The notes under the pieces: model-generated
What the model was told of the DNA's origin: nothing
What the model saw: only the letters and a program-made list of their open reading frames with translations
Databases searched by the model: none
Made by a program: the position numbers and the translations under genes
Source: CAZAMP01 sp964486455
Lineage (GTDB): Bacteria > Eisenbacteria > RBG-16-71-46 > CAZAMP01
Length of the DNA stretch: 64,000 nt
Reading direction: 5' to 3'
Assembly (NCBI GenBank): GCA_964486455.1
Contig: CAZAMP010000004.1
Span: 62,001 to 126,000, forward strand
In this document: positions 35,158-44,469 of the stretch, one piece after another
Layout of the letters: every line of letters begins with the position of its first letter
Numbering within the stretch: the stretch's first letter is position 1

Positions 35158-36725
35158 CGACTCATTGCGGACGACTTTTACCCATCGCCATCATTGCCGC
35201 GGCCCTTGCGCTCTGGGCGACACCGGGCGCGGCGGCGGGAACCGACCGCAACTCGACAATCATTGAATGGGGTCCCGAAGACAACCCTCACATCATCGCC
35301 GCGACGCTGTCGTTCGGTCCCGACACCTTGCTCAAGATTCGCCCCGGCACCGAGGTCCGTCTCTATCCGGCTGTTTCGCTGAACTTCAACGGCGGTCGTC
35401 TCGAAGCAATAGGAACACAGGCGGAGAAGATCACCTTCACGCGCCACCTGACCAACAAGTGGGGCGCGATCTACTTCAACGGATCCCAAGACAACCGAAT
35501 TTCGCACGCCATCATCGAGCATGGCAGCCGTGCTGCTCCCACGCAACGCTGGGCCATGGTGGAGATCCACGACGAGGCTGATCTCGAGATGGACCACTGC
35601 GAGCTTCAGTACTTCACCTACTCGGGATTCATCGCCCAGTTTTCCAGCACGTTCTACATCCACGATTGCGTCGTTCACGACGGCGACGAACGGGGGCTCA
35701 CGTCGTTCAATATGTCCACCGGCTCGTTCGAGAACTGCGAGGTCTACAACACGGCATACGACGGGATCGAGGTCGACGGTGGCTATCAAGGCGCGAATGT
35801 CTCGATCGTAGACAACATCGTCCACAACATCGGGGATGACGGAATCGACCTCGACTGGTGGTACAGCGGTCTCGTCGCACGAAACACGATCTTCGCCTGC
35901 GATGACAAGGGTATCAGCGCGTCCGCTTACTGCACGACCCTCTGCGCCAACAACGTCATCTATGATTGCTACATCGGGGTGGCCATTTCCGCGGGGTCCT
36001 ATGCGGATATCGTCAACTGCACCCTGTATGACATCGACAGGGGCGTCCGATCCTACATGAAGACCGACTTTCCGGGATCAGACGTCGTCATGAAGAACAC
36101 GATCATCTGGGGAACCCACGAGTACGCGCTCAACGCCGACACGGCCTCGACAATAACCACGACATACTGCGATATCGATGAAGTTGTTCCGGGCGAAGGC
36201 AACATCTCGTCCGACCCCCTCTTTGTGAACGCCGCCGGAGCGAACTTCCACATCCTTTCCGACTCGCCCTGCATTGACTCCGGGACCAGCGATTCGCCGG
36301 CACCCTCGGCGGACTACGAAGGCGACGCCAGAATCGATGACGAGGGTGTGCCGAACACGGGCGGAGGCACCTATCCCTACTACGACATCGGCGCGGACGA
36401 GCGAAACGAGGATGCGACCGGCGTTGTGGTTCTCCCTCCCCCGGACCCGCGTTTCCTGCTCCGCACATCACCCAACCCCGCATCGACCGGCACCGGAATC
36501 GAGCTCCGGCTCGAGCGGCCGACCTCGCTGATCGTCGAGCTGTTCGATCCCGCCGGCCGTCGCGTGCGGAGACTGCACCAGGGCCGCCTGACAGCCGGCT
36601 TGCATCGAATGCACTGGGATGGTCGCGATGATGGTGGCCGCCTGAGCGCACCGGGCGTCTACTTCATCCGGGCCGCGGGCCCCGAAGGGGCGATATCCAC
36701 GAATGTGGTTCTCAGCGGGCGATGA
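35154..36725 (+). CDS. Secreted parallel beta-helix protein, paralogue of the 30610 gene
   Basis: 523 residues. Signal peptide about 1-28. It shares order and wording with its paralogue: EWGPEDNPHIIAATL versus EWHPDDNPHVLTTDL, IGDDGIDLD, DKGIS, the NTGGGT-Y-YD end region and a FlgD-type tail (VELFDPAGRRVRRL, HWDGRDDGGRLSAPGVYFIR). The ATG overlaps the CotH stop (ATGA), so the two are translationally coupled and probably work together. Its last 14 bases overlap the end of the convergent CotH gene. The ligand is unknown. Confidence 0.85.
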   Translation: MTTHCGRLLPIAIIAAALALWATPGAAAGTDRNSTIIEWGPEDNPHIIAATLSFGPDTLLKIRPGTEVRLYPAVSLNFNGGRLEAIGTQAEKITFTRHLTNKWGAIYFNGSQDNRISHAIIEHGSRAAPTQRWAMVEIHDEADLEMDHCELQYFTYSGFIAQFSSTFYIHDCVVHDGDERGLTSFNMSTGSFENCEVYNTAYDGIEVDGGYQGANVSIVDNIVHNIGDDGIDLDWWYSGLVARNTIFACDDKGISASAYCTTLCANNVIYDCYIGVAISAGSYADIVNCTLYDIDRGVRSYMKTDFPGSDVVMKNTIIWGTHEYALNADTASTITTTYCDIDEVVPGEGNISSDPLFVNAAGANFHILSDSPCIDSGTSDSPAPSADYEGDARIDDEGVPNTGGGTYPYYDIGADERNEDATGVVVLPPPDPRFLLRTSPNPASTGTGIELRLERPTSLIVELFDPAGRRVRRLHQGRLTAGLHRMHWDGRDDGGRLSAPGVYFIRAAGPEGAISTNVVLSGR

Positions 36726-39700
36726 GGAGTTTCCGGCTCAAGACCTGGTCCTGCCCGACCTCCAGCCTACAGAAGTAGACCCCGCTCGAGACGGCCCGTC
36801 GGGCGTCGTCCTTTCCGTCCCACCGGATCTGGTAGTGCCCTTCCGGTAGCGTGGCGCGGACGAGGGCACGCACGCGTCGACCACCGACGTCGAAGATTTC
36901 CAGTCGTACGTCGGAGCGATTGGGAACGGCGAAGACGAGAGTTGCGGCACCGGGCGCGGGGTTGGGAACCGGCGCCCCGAGCATCACTCGGGCTACCGGT
37001 CCGGTGTGCGGGGTCGAGTCCGTCGGCTCGTTCGGTTGACCCGGAGTCGGCGTCGTGAAGAACACCCAGTCTTCACTACCGTCCGGGAGCCTGCCTTCGG
37101 AGACATCCGTCGTCTGGGGACCGTAGACATACGTGTCGATCGGCACGACACCGTTCGAATCCGCCTCGAACAGGCCGATCTCTTCCCCGGACGCGCTCAG
37201 CTTGAAGTTCGTGTGGAGCGGTCCCTGGATCTGGTCCTCATCGCACCAGACGAGCAGGAAACCTCCAGGCGCGATCGAGGTGTCGGGGAAGGTCCACTTC
37301 GTGGGAAGCGTCAGATTGTCGGTGAGATGCTTTCCGCCGAGCTGCAGCGTGTCCGGACCGGCGTTGAAGATCTCCAGCCAGTCGTCGTACTCGTTCGCCT
37401 CGTCCTGGTTCGTGGTGGTGTTCGAAGCCAGGAACTCGTTCACGTACAGCGGCGGCAGCACGAAACCGACGTCGAAGAAGTGCGTGCTCACCGGGGCGTC
37501 TCGAGGATCGCGAACGGTCACCGACGAGTCGTCGACGGCCTCGACGAAGTAGCGCACGCGGGTCCCGTCCGCCTGCGGTGGAACCGCCGCGCCGTAGACG
37601 CCGTCACCAATGCCCCCGTCATGCGACGACCCGTCATCCTGCATGTCGAGGAGCACGAATCCGGCCCCGGCATCGTAGTAGAGGCGCGCGTGTTGAATGG
37701 CGGAATCGTCCCAGAGCTCAGCCGTGACCCAAACCGTATCCGTCTCCGCGGGAAGCTCCGGCTCGTGATCCGTCCACACGATACGGGGCGGATAGTTGCC
37801 GCCCGTCACGTTGGATCCGCCCGGAGTGGGCGTGGGAAGGAAGTCCCAGAAGTAGCCGGCATCCTCGGTGCGGCCGAAAGCGACGTCGGCGTACTGCGGG
37901 CCGAATGTCTTCGTGTCCAAAGGCACGTTGAAATTGCTGTCGCGATCGAAGATTCCGATCTCCTCTCCCCCCGCGCTCAGACGGAAGTTCGCGTGCAGGG
38001 GTCCCTGGAGGGTGTCCTTGTCGCACCAGATCACCAGGAACTCGCCCGGCATGAGGGTCGTGTCCGGCAGCACCCATTTGCGGGGGATGCCGAAGTTGTC
38101 GGAGATGTAGTAGCTCCCGAGCGCCAGGGGCATCGTGAATGCGTTTGTGATCTCGAGCCAGTCGTCGTGCTCGCCATACTCATCGGTGATGTTGCTGAAG
38201 TTGTCCGCCATGAACTCATTGATAACGAGGGTGTTGGGGGCGGGACTCGCCGCCATCTCATCCAGCAGGAAGTCGGTCCGAAGCTGTACGAACGACTCCA
38301 GCAGCGGCACCCCGGCATCGAAGTCCGTGTTGTCGTCCCACTTCCACTTGAACCAGTCCAGCCTTCCGCTCTGCATGATCTCGGCGTAGTCATCCGCGAA
38401 CGCCAACGAGGTCTGTTCGGGCGAGAACTCCGTGTCCATGAGCTGCAGCACGCGATCCATGTGTCGCCGTCGAAAGTGATTCAGATTATGGAGGCGTGTG
38501 ATGAGCTGGTTGTTCTGCGACGGGAAGAGATCGCCTTCGTATTGGAGCGCCTCGTTGAACAAGTTGACGATCCCGTACGTCTCGTTGTAGTCCCACGGCA
38601 GCCAGATCCAGACGTCGGACGTCGGTTCGTGGTAGAGGAAATAATCGTCGTCACCGAAGTCGACGTTGCCGAGGGCGACGTTCGCTCCGTAGTAGTTGTA
38701 GAAGTGCTCGAGGTCGAAGACCTGGGTGATCGTCTCGAAGAACTGCGTCGACGGCGTGTAGTTGATCAGCTCGATGAACTGGATCAGATCCGCGTACCCC
38801 ACCCCGTTGTTGTTCTTCTTTTCGTACGCCTCCATGTAGGCGGCGGTGTCGGGCAACACGCTCAGATTCCCGAAGCAGCGGTATAGACTACCCGCAGTAT
38901 CGAGTCCCACGCGGTCGAGGAACTCCGACTCCAACTCCTCGACGCTCGTGAAGACTCCGTAGTCGCGGCCGTTCACGACGAGCTGAATATGTTCCGCCAT
39001 CGCCGCAATCACGCCAGTCCCGTTGAGGAACTCGTAGGCGAGGTTCTCCCGCATGAGCGTTCTGTCCGGCCACTCTGCGTTGAGGTTGAGCTTCTCTCGC
39101 CCGTTGAATACCGCTCCGTCAATGAAGCGGAGCTTCCACGACTTCTTCGGGAGGTGGCGCGTCGAGCTTCCGCGGTATCGAACCTCGACGTCGTAGCTCA
39201 CGTCATCGGCGACGAAGGTGGCCGGGACATACGTATCCGAGAAAACATGGTCGTTCAGCCAATCCCAGTTGGCCGCGCTGATGATGATCTCGTACTGTTC
39301 TAGCGGGGTCGATTCGGGATCCATGGCGACGGCCACCAGGGTGTCGGTCGCGACGCTCTCGTTTCCGTACACGTCGACCGCGCTGACCGCATAGTAGTAC
39401 GAAAACCCTAGCTGAACATTGAGGTCGAAAAAGCGACGTGTCGGGGCCAGATCGGGTCGAAGCTCACTGAACGGCCCCTCCGGCGCGGTCGCCCTGTAGA
39501 TCTTGAAACCCGCCAGGTCCTCGTCGGGAACTTCGGACCAGTGAAGCAGATTCTGCGCGTAGCCGCCAAAGGCCTCGAAATCAGACGGCGTCGCAGGAGG
39601 AATCGTGTCCGTCACGGAGTCCCAAACCGAGATCGCCGCCAGGAGCGAGCTGCCGACGCTCGCGGGACTGGAGACGAAGAGCGACCCGTCCAAAACTTCC

Positions 39701-40155
39701 ATCGCGAACCGCTGGCGAAACGCGTACCAGATCTGCTCCCCCTCGGCGAAGATATCCAGTTCGTCCAGCAACATGATCCCTTCGGCATAGACGTCGAATA
39801 CGTTGTTGCCCGGGCCGTGGCTGCTGTAGTCGACGAAGAGAAGCTCCAGAACGTAGGTGCCGTTCGGAACGTCGAATCGGTACGCCCAGTTGACGCGTGA
39901 CGTCTTGTGAAGATCGGGATCCGGGGTGCCGCCGTACGCCCCGAGAAACGTCCGTTCCGTGCCGGCCGTGTAGCCGGACGTCCCAACCCCGCTCCAGGGT
40001 TGGTCCGCGTCAAACGTGTCTCCGGCCTGGGAGATGTAAGCGTTTCCCGCGCAGTTGAACCGGATCTCCGTGGCTTGGATCTCTGCGAATCCGCAAATGC
40101 CCGTCAAGACGAGGGCAAAAACCACGGTTCCTACGAGCCGACGACATGAGTACAT
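36712..40155 (-). CDS. Large secreted CotH-kinase protein with two lamin-tail domains
   Basis: 1147 residues, signal peptide about 1-29. Order: malectin-like domain (EIRFNCAGNAYIS), FN3 (AGFKIYRATAPEGPFSEL), CotH domain (VRYRGSSTRHLPKKSWKLRF, then WIWLPWDYNETYG), lamin-tail 1 (INEFMADNFSNITDEYGEHD), an Ig-like segment (about 800-900), lamin-tail 2 (VNEFLASNTTTNQDEANEYD) and a FlgD-type tail (LEIFDVGGRRVRAL). It is a longer paralogue of the 32422 protein, on the opposite strand. It probably sits at the cell surface; the substrate is unknown. No promoter was identified in the 60-base gap upstream. Confidence 0.87.
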   Translation of the reverse strand: MYSCRRLVGTVVFALVLTGICGFAEIQATEIRFNCAGNAYISQAGDTFDADQPWSGVGTSGYTAGTERTFLGAYGGTPDPDLHKTSRVNWAYRFDVPNGTYVLELLFVDYSSHGPGNNVFDVYAEGIMLLDELDIFAEGEQIWYAFRQRFAMEVLDGSLFVSSPASVGSSLLAAISVWDSVTDTIPPATPSDFEAFGGYAQNLLHWSEVPDEDLAGFKIYRATAPEGPFSELRPDLAPTRRFFDLNVQLGFSYYYAVSAVDVYGNESVATDTLVAVAMDPESTPLEQYEIIISAANWDWLNDHVFSDTYVPATFVADDVSYDVEVRYRGSSTRHLPKKSWKLRFIDGAVFNGREKLNLNAEWPDRTLMRENLAYEFLNGTGVIAAMAEHIQLVVNGRDYGVFTSVEELESEFLDRVGLDTAGSLYRCFGNLSVLPDTAAYMEAYEKKNNNGVGYADLIQFIELINYTPSTQFFETITQVFDLEHFYNYYGANVALGNVDFGDDDYFLYHEPTSDVWIWLPWDYNETYGIVNLFNEALQYEGDLFPSQNNQLITRLHNLNHFRRRHMDRVLQLMDTEFSPEQTSLAFADDYAEIMQSGRLDWFKWKWDDNTDFDAGVPLLESFVQLRTDFLLDEMAASPAPNTLVINEFMADNFSNITDEYGEHDDWLEITNAFTMPLALGSYYISDNFGIPRKWVLPDTTLMPGEFLVIWCDKDTLQGPLHANFRLSAGGEEIGIFDRDSNFNVPLDTKTFGPQYADVAFGRTEDAGYFWDFLPTPTPGGSNVTGGNYPPRIVWTDHEPELPAETDTVWVTAELWDDSAIQHARLYYDAGAGFVLLDMQDDGSSHDGGIGDGVYGAAVPPQADGTRVRYFVEAVDDSSVTVRDPRDAPVSTHFFDVGFVLPPLYVNEFLASNTTTNQDEANEYDDWLEIFNAGPDTLQLGGKHLTDNLTLPTKWTFPDTSIAPGGFLLVWCDEDQIQGPLHTNFKLSASGEEIGLFEADSNGVVPIDTYVYGPQTTDVSEGRLPDGSEDWVFFTTPTPGQPNEPTDSTPHTGPVARVMLGAPVPNPAPGAATLVFAVPNRSDVRLEIFDVGGRRVRALVRATLPEGHYQIRWDGKDDARRAVSSGVYFCRLEVGQDQVLSRKLLIAR

Positions 40156-40215
40156 AGGTGCATCTCTCGAAGTTGACTAGGGGATCGCCTTTGATTACAG
40201 ACTTCTACAAGGATA

Positions 40216-41475
40216 TCACATCGTGGCGCGTCGGTGCACACTCACTCGCGTGAGTGCGCAGGCAATCACCAGCCAGATCGCCATCGCCACCTCTTCGTCG
40301 GTGAAATAGCACTGTCCCAGCCCACCGGCCAGGAATCCGGCCACGCAGGCAGCCCCGGCGACGAGAAGGCCGCGATCTGCCCTCCCGGCGCCGTCTGCAT
40401 CGTTCCACGCGCGGAGGATGAGTTGGTAGACACGTACCCAGATTGCGATCCAAACGAGGGCCCCGATCACGCCGATCTCAACGAGCTGATTCAGGAAATC
40501 GTTGTGGGGATGCGCCGTGCTCGGATACCGACCGGGCAGACGGTACTCGGGAAACAGCGGTCGAAAACAGCCGGCCCCACCACCCAAGAGAAGGCGATCG
40601 GCCGACATGCGCAAAGACGTGAGCCACAATCTCGCGCGCGGGAGCTCTTGTAACGTCGCCACCGAGAGCACACGCCCCCGAAACCCCGGGCTCACAAGCA
40701 TCGTCAGCAGCGAGGCCACGGTCCCTCCGGCGATGAGCGGTAGCGAACGGCGGCCGATAAACGCGGCCGCGACGAGAACACCTGCCCCCGCACCCACCCA
40801 TGCCGTCCTGGCCGTGCTCGCGACGATCCCCCCAGCCGTCAAGATCGCGAGTGAGGTGTAGAGCTTTCGCGCCCGCCCGCCGGCATGGATCGCGAACGTG
40901 AGCGCCGCCAGAAACGCGATGAGCGTGACACCACCGTACGTGAGGCGGTTCCCGAAGAACCCCGATGCGCTGTGCCAGAGGCCGACCTCCTGCACCAAGG
41001 GACGGGCGCGAACGTAGTCCCATCCATCGAACGCTTGCCAGACCGCGTAGATCGCCACGATCCCCGCCGAGACGATGAACGCGGCGATCGCGCGCCGCGC
41101 GATCCGCTCCGTGCGCACGGCCTGACGCAGCAGGACGTAGGTCACCAGGATCCACTCACCGCGCATGGCGGAGAACGCGTGCGACGGATCCGCGGATAGC
41201 GCGGATGAAATCACTTTGACCACCAGGTAGGCCAGAAGCGGCGGGAGGAGCGGATCAGAAACGAAACGGCGTGGTTCGGATCCACGCAGCGTCACGACGA
41301 GCCAGGCCACCAGCACGATGCCCATGGCGATCTGCGCACCCGCGATCGTCACGGGAACAAGCGCGGCGAAGAGCATGAGCGCGGCAGCCAACAACCGCCT
41401 TGACCACCCGTCAGGCGTCGTTGGGGGCGCTATGACCGAGGAATTCGACTCCGACGCGCACTCAGCATCCGACAT
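40216..41475 (-). CDS. O-antigen ligase/polymerase-like membrane protein (Wzy_C)
   Basis: 419 residues, about 11-12 membrane helices. The Wzy_C stretch is YPSTAHPHNDFLNQLVEIGV, with the HPHND motif following a periplasmic loop (GCFRPLFPEYRLPGRYP). It is the third such protein in the window and sits between secreted-protein genes with no adjacent glycosyltransferase. It may ligate polysaccharide or glycan to a surface acceptor. A TTGACG-type promoter lies upstream. The leader is about 40 bases. Confidence 0.85.
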   Translation of the reverse strand: MSDAECASESNSSVIAPPTTPDGWSRRLLAAALMLFAALVPVTIAGAQIAMGIVLVAWLVVTLRGSEPRRFVSDPLLPPLLAYLVVKVISSALSADPSHAFSAMRGEWILVTYVLLRQAVRTERIARRAIAAFIVSAGIVAIYAVWQAFDGWDYVRARPLVQEVGLWHSASGFFGNRLTYGGVTLIAFLAALTFAIHAGGRARKLYTSLAILTAGGIVASTARTAWVGAGAGVLVAAAFIGRRSLPLIAGGTVASLLTMLVSPGFRGRVLSVATLQELPRARLWLTSLRMSADRLLLGGGAGCFRPLFPEYRLPGRYPSTAHPHNDFLNQLVEIGVIGALVWIAIWVRVYQLILRAWNDADGAGRADRGLLVAGAACVAGFLAGGLGQCYFTDEEVAMAIWLVIACALTRVSVHRRATM

Positions 41476-41523
41476 CTACGTTCCGCCTCGAGGATTGATT
41501 GTTTCAGGTGACACAGGCACTGG

Positions 41524-41552
41524 AGCGTAGCCACGTCCTCGAAGACCGTCAA
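41524..41552 (-). promoter_or_regulatory. Putative promoter of the third wzy-like gene
   Basis: Minus strand: TTGACG (41552-41547), 17 bases, TACGCT (41529-41524). The -10 is weak (TA and final T conserved) but position and spacing are right for the gene starting at 41475. Confidence 0.5.
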
Positions 41553-41562
41553 GGAGGAGGCC

Positions 41563-41579
41563 GGTAGCGTGGGGCTACC
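41563..41579 (-). terminator. Terminator-like hairpin without U-tract
   Basis: GGTAGC (41563-41568), a 5-base loop, GCTACC (41574-41579). It lies about 35 bases beyond the stop of the gene ending at 41613 and just before the promoter of the next gene. No run of T follows. Confidence 0.4.
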
Positions 41580-41612
41580 ATTGGGATGCCTACTCTGGCG
41601 GCGGGTACCGTG

Positions 41613-42287
41613 CTAGAAACCGTTCTCCGGTGCTACGATGTGAAGGGCGCCTTCGAGAGGCTGGAACATGAGGCCGACCACGGGGCCCGACGCGACGACG
41701 ATGACGCCCTCACTCGGGTTGGGGAACCGCCCAAAGCGGAACAGGCCGCACGCGCCCGCGGCAAGAAACCTCCTCTTGCCACGTTCGCTAGAGCCGCGAC
41801 CGGAAATCGTGAACTCGACCTCCGCCGCGCCGGGATTCAAGACGGCCAGTCGGGGCTCGGCCGAGCCCGGGGGCGGCAGGAAGAGCAACCGCGACTGTCC
41901 GGGACCTTCCCACAGCGCATACCGAGCATCGGAGGTGTGGAGTCGCGCAGTGACCGGCTGGCTAGAGGACACCCGGATGCTCCCCTCGAAGCTTCTTCCC
42001 AGGCGTTCGCTCAGATCGACCCGTACACGCTCCGAGGGAGGTATCGCCCGGGTGATCACGACCGGATCGCCATCGCGTACGGCGATACTGCCGTCCGATT
42101 CGTGCAGGTAGACGCGGATCAGCGCTCCCCGGCCCGAGCTATCATCGAGGACGAGTGAGATCGGCTGGTTTTCTTCGACGGTGACGAAGGGCGCATGCAG
42201 TTCGCGTGACGCGGCCAGCGCGGTGTCCCCCGGGAGTAGGCACATTCCGGCGAGCAGTACGAGGGCGATCGGAATGAGGCGATGCAT
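41613..42287 (-). CDS. Small secreted protein of unknown function
   Basis: 224 residues from the ATG at 42287, set by GAGGAG 8 bases upstream and by the signal peptide that follows (HRLIPIALVLLAGMCLLPG). The mature part is beta-rich and has no Cys motif or enzyme signature (ISLVLDDSSGRGALIRVYLH, RLAVLNPGAAEVEFTI). The second half resembles Ig-like or DUF5719-type beta sandwiches in tone only. It follows the beta-propeller gene after 79 bases and may share its transcript. Not recognised. Confidence 0.7.
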   Translation of the reverse strand: MHRLIPIALVLLAGMCLLPGDTALAASRELHAPFVTVEENQPISLVLDDSSGRGALIRVYLHESDGSIAVRDGDPVVITRAIPPSERVRVDLSERLGRSFEGSIRVSSSQPVTARLHTSDARYALWEGPGQSRLLFLPPPGSAEPRLAVLNPGAAEVEFTISGRGSSERGKRRFLAAGACGLFRFGRFPNPSEGVIVVASGPVVGLMFQPLEGALHIVAPENGF

Positions 42288-42366
42288 CTCTCTGCTCCTC
42301 ACCGGGGGGAAGAACTCGGGCTCTCCCGAAGACGATACAGAGAGTATTCTCGGCAATAGGCGTCAT

Positions 42367-44469
42367 TTACTTCAGAAACGCCCTCGAAACGCTCATGTTG
42401 CCCGTTTCGTCAAACAGCCGAACGACGATCGGATCGCCCTCTTTCTGCGACTCGGCTGGGAATCGCTGGTCGATCTCAACCCCTTTCGCGTCCAGAAGGC
42501 CGGCCGCCGGGCTGGCGGGATTCCACTCACGGCCGTCCAGCATGACCTCGGCTCGGATGATCGCGCTGCGATCGTCCCTCGCCTCGACGCGCACTCGACA
42601 CTCACCCTCGTCCAACGTGGCTTCCAAGCGCGTGACCTCGGGCGGAGTGTTGTCGATCTCGAACGGACGGCCGACGCGCTCTTCCCGCAGCGCCTCAGCT
42701 TCGGAGTTGCTGCGCTCGTCGCTCGCGACCACCTTCAGCCGATACCATCCATCAGGAAACGCCGACGCGTCCCACGTGTAGACGAGATCGGTCAGATCCT
42801 CTGCGAGAAGAAACCACCGCTCGCTCTCGAGGGGACGGTAATAGAGAAAGTAGGTCAGCATGTCCCCGTTCGGGTCGAACGCGATCCAGCTCGCCGTCCT
42901 GAGCCCCACGGCCCACTGGGCAGCCGCCGGTGAGAGACGATCGAACTCGGACACATCGATCGGAAGCGTGTAGTTCACCTCGACACCACTCGGAAGCTCC
43001 CGGCGCACGGATCGAGTGCGATTCTCGGCGGTGGACATGAGGTCTCCGCCCTTCGGGCTCACGACGAGCGCGGACAGCTCCGGCGCGAGGTTGACCTCGC
43101 GATAGGACGTGATGACCTCCGCGACACGCGGACTGTCTCCGTGCCCACCCTCGAGTGTCAGCTTCCACTGGAAGAAACGCGCCGCAGGGCTTTCGATGAC
43201 ATGCGCGCCGTCCTCTTCGTGACGCGCCTCCACCCAATCGCTCCACGTCGCGTCGGGAACGGATTGGTTCCCGCTCCGCGTCTCGACCATGACCGATCCG
43301 TCCGACTCGGTCCCGGCGACCCATCGAATCCGACTCCACTGCGCTTCGGCAGCGGCGTCCCAGACTTCTCCCGTCAGAGTACCTGTCGCTTCGAACTCCG
43401 GCCCGATGCGATAGAGACGGGCCGGATCCCCCGTGCTGACGAGAAGACCGCCGTTGGCGGAGAAAACGCTGAGTAGCTGAGATTCGTCGAACCCGCAAAT
43501 CTTGCTCGAGCGCGCCGTCAAGGGATCCACCCGATAGAGCGCGGCCTCATCACCCGTTCCGACCAACACCGAACCGTCCTCTTCGGCCACCAGATCGAAG
43601 ACGAACGAGCTGTCGAGCCGGAGTATCCGCCTCGCGCTGCCACGTCCAACGAGACGGTAGACGGCCGGCGAGTGATCTCCATTCTCCGCGCTCGGAGAGC
43701 TGTTGGCCGCAAACACGATCTCACCGGTTCCGGTTAAGGCGATGGCCCGAAGCTCATCCTCGAGGGCGTCGTAGAGAATGTCTACACGTCCGTCGGAAGC
43801 GATCCGTCCCAGGAGCCCTTCCCCCGCGGTGCCGAAGAGAACGTCACCCTCCGCTCCCGCTTCGAGTGAGAGCACGTGCGGATCGCTGCTCTCGTAGATC
43901 ACGTCTCCGGTTCCGTCCGGCGCCACGCGATAGACCCTCCCGGCGTCACCGGTGGCCACCACGAGATCTCCGTCCGGCAGCATCAGGAGATCCAAGACGA
44001 CGCCTTGCTCTGAGTCAAAGTGCACGCTCGTCTCGCCGTCGGCTGATATTGCGTAGACCCTCCCACCTTGGGCGCCGCCTGCGTAGATCGTGCCGTCGTC
44101 GCCGACCGCGAGGGCCATCACTTCCAGAAGATCGAGCTCACTGAGGGTCTTCGACTCCCCATTCCGCAGCTCGAGCACCCGGCCATGATCCCCCGTGCCG
44201 ATGAGCACCCGCCCATCGGCCCCGGCAGCGAGATCCCAGAAATACAGCTCGTCGGAATCCATCAGCTCGGTCTTGCGCAGGGCGAGTGAAAGGACACCGT
44301 CGGCGTCGATCGCGACACCTTCCGCTTCGCCCGCTTCGAACTCCAACCGGCTTCCCACCGACCAGAAGCGTGTCTCGACGGCGCCACATGAGGAAGCCAC
44401 GCCGACCAGAAACGCGCCCAGCGCGACCGTTCCCACGAGTACTGATGCGAACCGCAGCGACTGACTCAT
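42367..44469 (-). CDS. Secreted beta-propeller protein with C-terminal Ig-like domains
   Basis: 700 residues. The N-terminal signal ends near VASSC (C28), possibly a lipoprotein. Residues about 75-390 form repeated propeller blades of about 40 residues with the recurring pattern D-G-x-(V/L)-hydrophobic-x-T-G-D-x-G-R-hydrophobic-Y-R (GDLVVATGDAGRVYRVAPDG, GSVLVGTGDEAALYRVDP, GGLLVSTGDPARLYRIGP). C-terminal FN3/Ig-like parts follow (WYRLKVVASDERSNSEAEAL). The ATG overlaps the stop of the SpoIVB-type gene (ATGA), suggesting a functional pair. Substrate or partner unknown. Confidence 0.82.
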   Translation of the reverse strand: MSQSLRFASVLVGTVALGAFLVGVASSCGAVETRFWSVGSRLEFEAGEAEGVAIDADGVLSLALRKTELMDSDELYFWDLAAGADGRVLIGTGDHGRVLELRNGESKTLSELDLLEVMALAVGDDGTIYAGGAQGGRVYAISADGETSVHFDSEQGVVLDLLMLPDGDLVVATGDAGRVYRVAPDGTGDVIYESSDPHVLSLEAGAEGDVLFGTAGEGLLGRIASDGRVDILYDALEDELRAIALTGTGEIVFAANSSPSAENGDHSPAVYRLVGRGSARRILRLDSSFVFDLVAEEDGSVLVGTGDEAALYRVDPLTARSSKICGFDESQLLSVFSANGGLLVSTGDPARLYRIGPEFEATGTLTGEVWDAAAEAQWSRIRWVAGTESDGSVMVETRSGNQSVPDATWSDWVEARHEEDGAHVIESPAARFFQWKLTLEGGHGDSPRVAEVITSYREVNLAPELSALVVSPKGGDLMSTAENRTRSVRRELPSGVEVNYTLPIDVSEFDRLSPAAAQWAVGLRTASWIAFDPNGDMLTYFLYYRPLESERWFLLAEDLTDLVYTWDASAFPDGWYRLKVVASDERSNSEAEALREERVGRPFEIDNTPPEVTRLEATLDEGECRVRVEARDDRSAIIRAEVMLDGREWNPASPAAGLLDAKGVEIDQRFPAESQKEGDPIVVRLFDETGNMSVSRAFLK

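Noticed and set aside
36679..36691. GCCCC-GAA-GGGGC hairpin near the end of the second beta-helix gene
   Set aside because: Only five pairs with a three-base loop inside coding sequence; too short to call as a terminator alone.
37006..38886. Long plus-strand frame (626 codons) opposite the large CotH gene
   Set aside because: Arg/Val-rich translation without motifs, lying wholly inside a multidomain protein on the minus strand.
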